From assembly GCA_001910725.1 (NCBI GenBank), contig MJGA01000009.1, forward strand, positions 248,001 to 312,000: a stretch of DNA of 64,000 nucleotides, written 5' to 3'. The notes beneath the pieces were generated by a model. It had not been told where the DNA came from. It was given only the letters and a program-made list of their open reading frames with translations, and did not search any database. The DNA is from Phanerodontia chrysosporium. Taxonomy: Eukaryota; Basidiomycota; Agaricomycetes; Polyporales; Phanerochaetaceae. Shown one piece after another: positions 55,953 to 64,000 of the stretch. Numbering within the stretch: position 1 is the first letter of the stretch; the number at the start of each line of letters is the position of its first letter. The position numbers were made by a program, and so were the translations under genes.

Positions 55953-56319
55953 GTCGGATTGTGTGGAGTCAGTGGACGACTGTGTTTCTTCGCTTTCGTC
56001 GTGTGCTCTTGCCTCCTGTTCGTCGGAGTATCTCTCGTATTCGTCGATGCTGGGGAATCTGCTAATTTGCTGTTCTGTCGGTCGTTCGTGATCTTCTTCA
56101 GAGATTTCGTCTTCGGGTGCTGCGTTAAGGTACCTCCAAGGGCACGGTTGTACTTGACACTTGGTCCACTGAAGTCTGTCGCGTTCGTTCTTTCCCCAGT
56201 GCTTGTCCTTGATCTGTTTCTTGTGGAATACGTGTGCGCAACTGGCGCACGCTAGCTTGTCCGTGGTGACTGCGATATTCTGGGCTTGGGCCTTAGGCAG
56301 GCCAGCCGATGCGTGTGGG

Positions 56320-56329
56320 AGCTTCTCCT
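56320..56329 (-). other. Self-priming primer-binding site of the Gypsy element
   Basis: On the coding strand AGGAGAAGCT lies 2 nt inside the 5' LTR edge. There is no TGG-type tRNA match. The same element's LTR contains the exact complement AGCTTCTCCT (minus 56460-56451), 34 nt after the TATATAAGG box, that is, at the expected 5' end of the RNA. This is the arrangement by which Tf1/sushi elements prime from their own 5' end. Confidence 0.75.
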
Positions 56330-56331
56330 AA

Positions 56332-56667
56332 TGTAAGAGTCTGAATACGTGTATAGAGGACTTGAGCGCAGGCCTCAAGTGTAGCGCGAGTACAGAAGAC
56401 TTGGACTCAGGCTCCAAGTGTAGCAATAGATAACTAGACGAGAGTACAAGAGGAGAAGCTGAAGAAAAGAGTACAGAGAGGTAGTCCTTATATACTCTAA
56501 CCCAGGCCTGCTACCAGGAGGGAACAACGAGGCATAGGCTACCAGTCAGTATGAGTCATAATGAATCAAGGGATGAAACATGATGAAAGAGGGGTGAAAC
56601 ATGTAAGAGAAAAGAGAGGATCAAATAAATCAGTATAGCCTTGCACAGCCATATCCCAACTGTAACA
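56332..56667 (-). repeat. Right LTR (5' LTR of the Gypsy element)
   Basis: 336 bp, identical to the left copy. On the minus strand it holds the promoter elements that would drive gag-pol. Confidence 0.95.
56486..56494 (-). promoter_or_regulatory. TATA box of the 5' LTR promoter
   Basis: TATATAAGG on the minus strand. A start about 30 nt downstream would fall at about 56465-56460, just at the self-primer sequence. Confidence 0.6.
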
Positions 56668-56672
56668 ACGGC
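56668..56672. repeat. Target-site duplication, right copy
   Basis: ACGGC immediately after the right LTR, matching 48528-48532. Confidence 0.9.
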
Positions 56673-56936
56673 ATGCTCCCTGTCGATCTCTCCCAGTTGT
56701 CTGCAGTAGGACTCGAGAGCCTCATCTCAGGCGTCGATCTCTTGTTGATCAGTGATGAATTTGGTATCGAGGACATGCATGAGTGTACATAGTGCTGTTT
56801 CTTTGGAGCAGCTCCCCCTTATGTAATCCTCGATAACAAGCTCGCATTGTTTAACGAGTTCGCTAGCGAAGGTTTGGGTCTGCTCAGGGGTCGGCTCCAT
56901 TTGAGTTTGCGATTGTTGCCCTCCATTCTCTGTCAT
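56673..56936 (-). pseudogene. DIRS gag, 5' portion
   Basis: From an ATG at 56936 the frame gives a Gln/Glu-rich start and FASELVKQCELVIEDYIRG, then a TGA at 56729-56727. After the stop the same frame continues with coding character (DEALESYCRQLGEIDREHA) up to the Gypsy insertion and resumes at 48532. The stop plus the insertion make this gag non-functional. Confidence 0.6.
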
Positions 56937-56990
56937 TTGATCCGAAGATGGGAGCTCCGTGACAATACAACGAAGAACACTGCGAGCAAA

Positions 56991-57079
56991 GGGTGAGAAT
57001 CGAGACCGGGTGCGCTGCACGACGGGAAAGTGCCTACCTGAGAGCAGCAGGGTGAGGGTCGAGACAGGGTGCGCTGCAC
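56991..57079. repeat. Imperfect direct repeat near the DIRS right end
   Basis: Two 30-bp copies, 56991-57020 and 57050-57079, match at 27 of 30 positions by eye and share TCGAGAC and GGGTGCGCTGCAC. They lie in the untranslated leader of the DIRS element. Confidence 0.7.
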
Positions 57080-57269
57080 CCCTAACTGTCCCCCGGTCTG
57101 CGTACTCCCCCGACGAGGGGCTCCACCCGGGGACTGCCGTGTGCCGCGCAACACCAGTGGCGGCAGACCCGAGACCTCGGCCGGACGGCAGGGAGGTGTC
57201 CGCTGGACAAGACCGCGCTGCGGTCAGGACCCCGACGCTGTCGGGGTGTACACACCGAGCGGAGGGCAC

Positions 57270-57278
57270 GTGATTAGA
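57270..57278. repeat. Right candidate terminal inverted repeat of the DIRS element
   Basis: GTGATTAGA, reverse complement of 44532-44540. Confidence 0.4.
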
Positions 57279-57520
57279 TCAGTGTAAAGTTCTTAAAACA
57301 CGAACATTTCTCTGCCTAATCATTGTTATAGTATATGCTGCACCCTATTTTTCATCACAGTTTTAGACCCGTAGTGTGATTGACCCCACGCTGACACCTG
57401 CTTTTCACAGGCAGCAGCTTCTGTAGGCCACTACATGCATGATTTAAAAAAAAAAAAAGTACACTTATTCACTCCTGTTAACTGATCATTATGCTTGCGG
57501 ATGAGCAAAAAGGTAACCTC

Positions 57521-57607
57521 TACCGACGACGGGACTCGAACCCGCAATCTTCGCCTATTCCCATCAAGGGTAGGAAAGCGACGCCCTAGCCATTGAGCCA
57601 CGACGGC
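57521..57607 (-). tRNA. tRNA-Arg (anticodon CCT) with intron
   Basis: Minus-strand cloverleaf: acceptor GCCGTCG with CGTCGGT (one T-T mismatch at 5-68), D stem GCTC/GGGC, anticodon stem TCGCT/GGCGA, loop TTCCTA with CCT, T arm GCGGG-TTCGAGT-CCCGT. About 14 nt (CCCTTGATGGGAAT) after position 37 form the intron. The acceptor mismatch slightly lowers confidence that it is functional. Confidence 0.85.
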
Positions 57608-57916
57608 GGCACAAAAGCTCTATTCTGGACGAATAGATCCTGAGGCTCAATATTTAGGCCTAAGGAGGACAACGGCTTACAGCTGGTGTAGCGAATTCAT
57701 CTAAAAGTGTTCCTCTCCGAAATGTCGTCACCTCCTGCGTACAGCGGCCAAGGGTCTTGCGCACATGTTGTCCATCAGTGGGTAAAGTGACTGCGCGCTC
57801 GCTTGACCTCACTGCCTCTGATCACAGTGGTGCCAGACGCGCGGGCGAACACAACGAGTCGCCCGTAGATCCTTCAAAAGGCGTGGCACGTAGGTGGAGG
57901 GCAGTCCGTATTCACC
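57608..57916. other. Upstream region of DUF6593 copy C
   Basis: About 310 bp between tRNA-Arg and the start of the gene. No separate gene is recognised. Confidence 0.45.
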
Positions 57917-58570
57917 ATGGAGCTACATCTCTCAAGAAACAACCCCGCGAACACGTCGTTGACGACTTCGGACGGCCGTGTGCTCTACTCGGTCTCTACG
58001 CCGCGAGCGCTGACAGGTCGCACGACGACACTGTCGAAGCACAACCTAAGTCAAGGCGGCTGCATGCCCGTCGGGGGCTCGCATGAGCTCGCTAGGATCC
58101 ACTGGCACCGGTGGCGGCATGCCGAGCTGGTCTACAACGACCAGATATTGGACTGCGAGGCATTCTGCCACAAGGATGGAACGTTCAGCAGGCAAGCCAA
58201 TCCAAATGCTTTTCTTCCGTTCATCTCACTTGGGACCCTCGATAGATCTCGCTCCTTCACCGGTCCTGACGGCAGGTCGTACAAGTGGAAGTCGAGCTGG
58301 CGGACGAGTCGCGTACGCCCTGTCTCTCCATTGTTGACGCTCTCCCGACGCTCACCCGCATTGGCGTAGCTTGAACTCGACGGGTCGACCGTTGCCACTG
58401 TCCAGAGCAGAAATCTGCTTGGCACCGAAGCGTCGTTCAAAATTGATGCCTCCGCCCTGCACATGCTCGACCTCATCGTCGTAACCTGGGTCTACTACGA
58501 GAAGAAGAAACGGCAAGGGAGGTCGAACAACGCTGCGGCTGCTAGCGCAGGCGGTGCGGCCGCTTGCTGA
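57917..58570 (+). CDS. DUF6593 protein, copy C
   Basis: Starts MELHLSRNNPANTSLTTSDG and follows the family pattern: YSVSTPRALTGRTTTL, HELARIHWHRWRHAELVYND, SRSFTGPDGRSYKWKSSW and the terminal hydrophobic helix HMLDLIVVTWVYYEKKKR. The intron before SRSF has a GC donor (AG/GCAAGC) and is 54 nt (about 58190-58243). It is in frame and stop-free, so a naive frame reads through it. A second intron with a GTACGC donor (about 58310-58368) joins the last exon. The stop is TGA at 58568-58570. Closely related to copies A and B, 30 kb away. Confidence 0.82.
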
Positions 58571-58818
58571 AGCGTCTTGCTAATCCCCGCGATTCGATCC
58601 TCGGCTCGAGTATCGTAGGTACAATGACCACTGTATTCATAGCGTAGGTATCGTATAGTGTGTTCCAGATATTTACAGTGTGTACAAACATGAATGGGAT
58701 CCAGTATTATAGCTCGTACACAGGAGATAAGATGAAGTCCAGAGAAAATCTCATGAGGGGGCGTCAGAAAAGCTAGCGTTAGGGACGAGGGGCATATAAC
58801 TATACAAGAGAAACGGCG

Positions 58819-61534
58819 TTACAGGAAGGGGCAGCACTTCGCCAAGAGCTCCCACAGGCTGCACGTTCTAGACGACGTTCCAGCGGCCTTGATCGCACCG
58901 CCAGCGCGCGAGATGGTGATCGTGTATGTCCGCTCGCCCTCGGACGGCGACGGCACAGGGTACCACCACTTGAGGAGCTGCCCATCAACAGCGTACCGCC
59001 CCTCGGACACCTGCACAGACAGCGCAAGCGGCGGGCTCCGCTCCGCAGCTGCTGACCTCCACGACGCAGACAGGTCCGATATCGACGGAACGCGCGAGCC
59101 GGGTGCGAGCGCGACGGGCGTCGGCGAGCGCGAGTCCTCGTCCGAGGACGAGTCATCCAGGAACTGCTCGCCGGCCTGCCGCGCGAGGATGCGGTCGCTC
59201 GCAAAGTGCACGAGCGGGATGTAGATCTCGGTTGCGAGTTCTTCGTCCTTGCCGGCGTCGTCAGGGCCAAGTGTCGAGGAGTCCCCGGACGAGGAGGACG
59301 AACGTGGGGTAACAAGCGCTTCTGGTCGCGGACGGTCCTCTGGCCGGACACGCACAGTGAGTTTGAAGGTTGCCTTGTTGATGTCGAATTGAATGTCTAC
59401 GGGGACTCCAACGATAGCGCGGGGATACGGTCGGCAGAAGGCCTTCACGGCGCGCGCTCCGTCGGTGAGGAAGTCGTACGCATTCTCCCAAGGCTCGAGA
59501 GTGTTGATCACGCGTGGCTTGACCTCATCGCTAGGGCTGAGCGTGGCGAGTGTCACAGTCGACGGCGCGGATGCATATGTCCCCGACGTAGCCTTGCCAA
59601 GGAGACGCGCTGATGAGGAGTCGCCAGCCTGCATCTGGTACTCCTCCTTCACCTTCATGTCATCAGGGCTCCAGACGCTCAGGTCCTCGAGGTTCCAGCC
59701 GTCGCCCCACATGTGGGAGTTGTCGGGGCAGTACGTCCAGATGGTGAAGTTCAGGACATTCGGGCCATCGGCGGCATTCAGACTAGCGTCAAGTGCTTTC
59801 TGCTGGCTGCTGTAGTCCCCGCGGTACTTGCCGTTGTCAGTGTAGCCATATGACCGTTTCTTGTCCATATCATAAGGAATACCAATCTCGCCAATGATCG
59901 TGGGGTACGACCCAAGGATCTTGCAGTCGTCCTTCAAGACACCAAGCTGCTCCTGCAGTGACTTGCGCACTGCACGCTCGCCGAGCTTGACGGCCTGGAT
60001 AGGGGACTTGTACTTCCCTCTCAGGACCCCTAAGGCGTCCGCATTGAACCAATGCCAGTGTCGGTTGATGAGCGTGAGGCCGTCGTAGTAGTGTGTGGAG
60101 TAGCAGCAGCGACCCTTCAGGTCCTGCTCCGATATCGGTGGGGGTGGTGCAAAGACAGGTGGGGCGACGAAGAGGATCGCCTCAGGATGGGATTTTCGTA
60201 TCCGTGCCGCAAACGCTTGCCAATGCGGACGCCAGTAGTCTTCGAGAAAGACGACATCACGGTCCGTGTCGTTGGGAGATGTCTTGAAGTAGTCGGGTAC
60301 GATTACGTAACCAGACTCGACGTCCCAGACACCGTGCAAAGCCCATATGCAGGTGCCCAGCTGCCAGCCTGGATCGCGTCGCCAACCCCACTTCGGGTGG
60401 ACTCCATTTGGCTCTGTCTCGGGGTCGGCCCATATCTTATAGCCGTTGGGGTCAATGGTGACCGTTCCATCGCGCTTCGGACCAAACGCGCCGAAAGTCC
60501 AGTTGTCGACCGTCTGCTTCTGGCCCATCCCAAGGCGCATCGACTGCGCAGGGGTCGGGAACGTCCCCTTCTTCAGGGTCGACGTCTGCTCGGTGGGGTA
60601 TGCATTCAGGTCTGGGTAGCCGCACAGCCCCTCAAACGGCTCGTTCATGCTGTCCCAGCCGATGACGCATTCGTCAAGGAGATCACCAGCGTCGCGGATG
60701 CGGTCGGCAAGCTCGCCCATGGCGTCAATGTAGTGGGACTGCAGGTAGTCCTGGATGTTGACCCCATCGATGATGCATTTTGGGGCGAAGTCCCGACCAG
60801 CGAAGAATAAGGTGAAGAGCGTCTGGGCGGCCAGGCGGCCATAGTTCGTGCTCCAAATCATGGCAGGCAGCTTTGCGGGGTCCGGCTCTGCTGGGGTAGG
60901 ATACTCGCAGTGTACGATAGCTGCCTGAGTAGCAGTGAAATTCCTTGGGTCGATGCCGCATGCGGGAAGCGTCCAAAATGGTGCTCCTGACCCGCCAGAG
61001 AAGCGTGACCACTACAAAAGCGTCGGTATGAGACTACCGGGGCAGGGTTGGCTACGTACGATGTCCTGGTGCGGGTCCATGTACACCCGGAAACCGTACT
61101 CTTTGCACTTCCGTAAGACCCGTACAACATAGTCCATGTATTCATAGTCGTAGTGTCCTCTGTCAAAGCGTCAACTGGAGCAAACTTCAGAGCAGCAGCT
61201 CTGCTTACGGTCCCACGCGTTCCAACGACTCCCAGGTGACGACATAGCGTAACATGTTGAATCCCCAGCCCTTCAGTCGGGAGAGATGCACGTCGGCGGA
61301 GCCATCATCGAGGTTGAGAGGTCTATTAATGAAGCTCTCCTCGCCAGATTCCCAGAAGCCATCAATCATTTGAGACTGCCTTCCATGAGGTGCTTTGCTG
61401 GAACCGGAGAGGTTGACGCCTCGAAGAAGAAGTGAACGGCCAGCGTTGTCGACAAAGTGCGTATCGGCGGTGTGGATAAAGTACGGTGGTGTTGGTTGCC
61501 CCGTCGTCGGGGACACAGAGGGAACACGAGGCAT
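58819..61534 (-). CDS. GH5_12 beta-glucosidase, sterol-glucoside/glucosylceramide type (EGCrP-like)
   Basis: Fungal GH5 subfamily 12 enzymes remove glucose from glucosylceramide or ergosteryl glucoside inside the cell. Exon 1 (61534-61209) has [20 protein letters not shown] and [17 protein letters not shown]. Exon 2 ends VYMDPHQDI. The long last exon runs to 58819. The acid/base Glu is in [20 protein letters not shown] and the nucleophile Glu in [20 protein letters not shown]. The C-terminal beta-sandwich carries an acidic Ser-rich insert ([14 protein letters not shown]). No signal peptide, which fits an intracellular enzyme. About 830 residues, normal for the family. No frame breaks seen. 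The product's role in membrane lipid turnover is known for Cryptococcus relatives; here it is inferred. Confidence 0.92.
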
Positions 61535-61715
61535 CGTAAAAGGACACTAGACGAGCAGCACTGTGGAACAGACTGTCGACGATGATGTCCTCGACGAGGA
61601 AAGCAAGCCGGTAACAGAGCCGTTCTGGAAAGTCGACCCCGCAGTCGCTAGCGCGGGGTAAAGCTCGAGGAGAAAGTGTGGATATCATATATAACATAAA
61701 CGTTATTCTGATGAC

Positions 61716-61787
61716 GGGGCCATGGCGCAACGGTAGCGCGTCTGATTCCAGTCCAGAAGGTTGAGTGTTCAAGTCACTCTGGCCTCA
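61716..61787 (+). tRNA. tRNA-Trp (anticodon CCA), copy 1
   Basis: Acceptor GGGGCCA/TGGCCTC, D arm GCGC-AACGGTA-GCGC, anticodon loop TTCCAGT, T arm GAGTG-TTCAAGT-CACTC, discriminator A. The anticodon stem TCTGA/CCAGA has an A-C mismatch at 31-39. No intron. Confidence 0.9.
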
Positions 61788-61980
61788 TAACAATTTTTGT
61801 TGTCTTTTCGTTTTTCACTGCAAACCTAGGCCCCAACCGTGTACTGTGTATAAGGTATGCAACAAATGTGCGGGAGAATGTCATATGTCGTAGGTTAGCT
61901 GTTTTCAATAGGTGGATATTTAGTGGGACTGGCCACTCAGTAAAGGCCAAAAGGCGCTGCACAGCGAGGAAAAAAGTTAC

Positions 61981-62052
61981 TGAGGCCAGAGTGACTTGAA
62001 CACTCAACCTTCTGGACTGGAATCAGACGCGCTACCGTTGCGCCATGGCCCC
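61981..62052 (-). tRNA. tRNA-Trp (anticodon CCA), copy 2
   Basis: Identical to copy 1 over all 72 nt, including the 31-39 mismatch, but on the opposite strand. The two genes are tail to tail with a 193-bp spacer; homology stops within one to three bases of the gene ends. Confidence 0.9.
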
Positions 62053-62417
62053 GTTAGGATTTGTTCATGCTAAATTCGTCTGGCCATTGGATCACCGCAC
62101 GCTACCGCGCGGCTGAAAGGACTTACGGAGCGGCTCTATCACGGTCTGTTTTCCTCGCGGAGGACGGCGTTATAATCTGACTGTGGCTGCCCACCGTTGC
62201 TACCGTTAATGCGCCGTAATGTGGCCGATTTGTGTTGCGCGTTGGCGGCGCTTGATCACGTGGGCTGTCGCGTTGGATCTGAGACCGTTCAACGCGGCTT
62301 GGAACGCGTCTCGTCTCCCACTTCCATTCTGTGCTTTGGCTCCAGCCTCTATCCGGTCATCAACTCGTTGTGCTGGCCTTCGGTGTGGGTCACGTAACTT
62401 CGATATCCCCTGCTTTC
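62053..62417. other. Upstream region of the Rap1-like gene
   Basis: No separate coding frame with recognisable features. Probable promoter of the Rap1-like gene and of tRNA-Trp copy 2. Confidence 0.45.
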
Positions 62418-63950
62418 ATGAGAGCAATGCCTGAGAAGGACGACAAGACAGAGGCTCAGGACGACTCGAGGTATGTGCGTCGCAGTCATGAATATCTGTA
62501 GCACGAGACTAAACGGGTCGCACACGCAGACTCATCCAAAAGCTATCCAGATTCCTTGCGAAGTACGATCCCAACGGAACAGAGCGTCGGGATCTACAGA
62601 TCTACAAGGAACTCGTCGACAATGACGTGCAGGCAATCCAGTCTCGCGTATCGGCGTCCACCGAGCTCTCTAACCCATGGCCATGGAGGAAACATAAGCT
62701 CGCAGAGGAATGGCTGGAGTTCTATCTCGATAATGAGGATCTCATTGAACGAAAAGCAGCGGCAGCTCAGAAGAAGTGGTCCCAAGAAGCTAGCGGACAA
62801 GAAGCAGGGCCATCGCAGCCTCGGACCGCATCCAAGCCACCGTCCTCACAACGGAAGACGAAGACATCAGCACCTACCCAAAGGACACCTTTCGACCAAG
62901 CTGACGACTACAACCTCATGCAGTACCTTGCGATCGAATGTCCAGAACCAAAGGGTCGTAAGAGCATAAACACGTATAATAAACTAGTTGAGGACGTACG
63001 TGTCCAATCCACATTGCTACATACCCTTGACAGACCGAATATGGCCCTCAGTCCCAAGACAGATGGCCCTGGGCGAGTCGCCACCCGGCAGAGGCGTGGA
63101 GAGAACGGTACAAGAAGAGGGTGGCCATCTTCGATCCCTGGATTCTTCAACATCAAAAGAATCTTGGGATAGACCCGAAGGAGGGTGCTCGATCCGACCT
63201 CTGGGACAAGGTCGAGCAACAGGTCAATGTCAGCGGCAGGAAGCGCAAGAAGGCCCGGCAGTAGCATCCGGGTCTCGAGCAAAGCCCGCAAAGCAGTCCC
63301 TCAAGCCGTCGTCCTCGCAAACTCGAGCGCCACCGACTTCTCAAAGGAAAGGAGCGAAGCCGAGTCGTGTGCAGGAGAGCAGCTCCGAGAGTGAGGTCGA
63401 TGAGCTAAGCCCGTCGCGAAAGAGCAGGGTGAAAGGAAAGGGACGCGTTGTGGAACAGAGGGAAGAGGAGGAAGAGTCAGAACAGGAGCAGCAGGAGCGG
63501 GAGGCAGATGATAGGTTACTTGTGGTTCATGAGGAGGAGGAAGAAGCAGAACCTCAAGACATCGAGCAGGGGCCAGAGATGGGGGCGGCACGGGCGAGCG
63601 ACCCCGCTACGCAACCCATGCAGCAACAGCAAGCTGGCGATGATACAGAGATTGAAGACGCGGACGAAGAAGTGGACGAGCTTGATCCGTCATTGCCACC
63701 CGAGGTCAAGCCAGAATCCATTGAGGCGCACATGCCCTCCGCAGAGCTTATTCGCGAGTTTAACGAACTACAGGAGTCTAGGACAAGCCACATGATGAGC
63801 AGCGCGACTGCTGTGGAGTCGGAAACACAAGATGCCCAGGAGGCCGAAGATATGCTGGCTCGCCCCGAAACACAAGCCGTAGAACAGTCGAACGACAGTG
63901 AGCTTGTGGAACAGGAGATCGACGAGTTATTGTCTGAGGATGAGCAGTGA
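62418..63950 (+). CDS. Rap1-like telomere-type protein with two Myb-like modules
   Basis: Exons 62418-62470, 62530-62995 and 63034-63950. The second module (QADDYNLMQYLAIECPEP, then NTYNKLVED, WPWASRHPAEAWRERYKK) fits the Rap1/TERF2IP Myb domain. The first (KLSRFLAKYDPNG, IYKELVDND, PWPWRKHKLAEEWLEFY) aligns to it by eye, so the protein seems to contain a tandem duplication. The C-terminal 230 residues are very acidic (EQREEEEESEQEQQEREADD) with Gln-rich stretches. No BRCT domain is seen, and no clear C-terminal RCT fold. One base seems missing near 63256, where the folded part ends at TAG and the acidic tail continues in another frame. A role at telomeres or in transcription is inferred from the domain only. 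Confidence 0.65.
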
Positions 63951-64000
63951 GTTTTTATCACCGATAGTTACGTTGTTCTGCTCAAAGCTCTCGCTATAGC

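Larger units (their letters stand above)
48533..56667 (-). mobile_element. Young, structurally complete Ty3/Gypsy chromovirus (Tf1/sushi type) with dUTPase
   Basis: 8135 bp bounded by two 336-bp direct LTRs that begin TGTAAGAG and end CTGTAACA and show no difference in my base-by-base reading. The 5-bp target duplication is ACGGC at 48528-48532 and 56668-56672. The coding strand is minus: gag 55952-54525, pol 54516-49294 (protease, dUTPase, RT, RNase H, integrase, chromodomain) and a third ORF 50266-48908. All long frames are open, unlike many host genes here. It lies inside the gag of the DIRS element. Identical LTRs mean very recent insertion. Confidence 0.95.
44532..57278 (-). mobile_element. 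DIRS-type tyrosine-recombinase retrotransposon, interrupted by a Gypsy element
   Basis: Reading leftward on the minus strand the parts are gag (56936 to 47570, split by the Gypsy insertion), reverse transcriptase (about 47500-46190), RNase H (about 46200-45800) and tyrosine recombinase (about 45817-44700). This is the DIRS order. Candidate termini are the 9-bp inverted repeat TCTAATCAC (44532-44540) and GTGATTAGA (57270-57278). Removing the nested Gypsy leaves about 4.6 kb, a normal DIRS size. There are stop codons in gag and frame shifts in gag, RT/RNase H and recombinase; some could be read errors. The element sits between tRNA-Leu and tRNA-Arg. Confidence 0.8.

Noticed and set aside
56937..57269. 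N-terminal extension of the DIRS gag frame to 57269
   Set aside because: The extension translates the directly repeated, GC-rich leader and has no protein-like pattern; the ATG at 56936 is a better start.

Overview
This is nuclear DNA of a basidiomycete fungus, most likely an agaricomycete and perhaps a polypore. The genes are broken by many short GT-AG introns (about 45-65 nt), neighbours lie on both strands with short spacers, and several families typical of Agaricomycetes are present: three DUF6593 proteins, a DUF6697 protein, a PL14 lyase, a GH5_12 glucosidase, an intersectin of the Cryptococcus Cin1 type, and chromodomain Gypsy and DIRS retroelements. The order assignment is inference.

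Layout. 0-9.5 kb: the tail of an unknown gene, a secreted GH43 arabinanase-like enzyme, and a 6.8-kb minus-strand intersectin gene (EH, coiled coil, WH2, two SH3, DH-PH) that could easily be split into two genes. 10-17 kb: CDC73 (Paf1 complex), an inositol polyphosphate kinase, a small orphan, a DUF6697 protein and OPA3. 17-26.5 kb: a proline-rich orphan, eIF2A, a small secreted protein and the mitochondrial helicase SUV3. 26.5-34.5 kb: mitoribosomal mS33, two DUF6593 genes, a GH31 alpha-glucosidase and mitochondrial TrpRS. 34.6-44.5 kb: MAK10 (NatC), endonuclease III, THI20, tRNA-Gly, a PL14 lyase and tRNA-Leu. 44.5-57.3 kb: a decayed DIRS (tyrosine-recombinase) retrotransposon carrying a very young 8.1-kb Ty3/Gypsy element. 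57.5-64 kb: tRNA-Arg, a third DUF6593 gene, a GH5_12 sterol/ceramide glucosidase, two identical tRNA-Trp genes in inverted orientation, and a Rap1-like telomere-type Myb protein.

The Gypsy element is the richest object. It has identical 336-bp LTRs, a 5-bp target duplication, a self-priming primer-binding site of Tf1/sushi type, separate gag and pol ORFs 8 nt apart, a dUTPase with all five motifs between protease and reverse transcriptase, a chromodomain, and an extra 452-codon 3' ORF that overprints the tail of pol.

About ten conserved genes contain one to three apparent single-base deletions, usually in or beside short C or G runs, while CDC73, OPA3, mS33 and THI20 read cleanly. This looks like uncorrected consensus error in a draft assembly rather than mass gene death, so protein models here should be checked against reads. 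Exon boundaries quoted below are my own splice-site readings, not transcript evidence.
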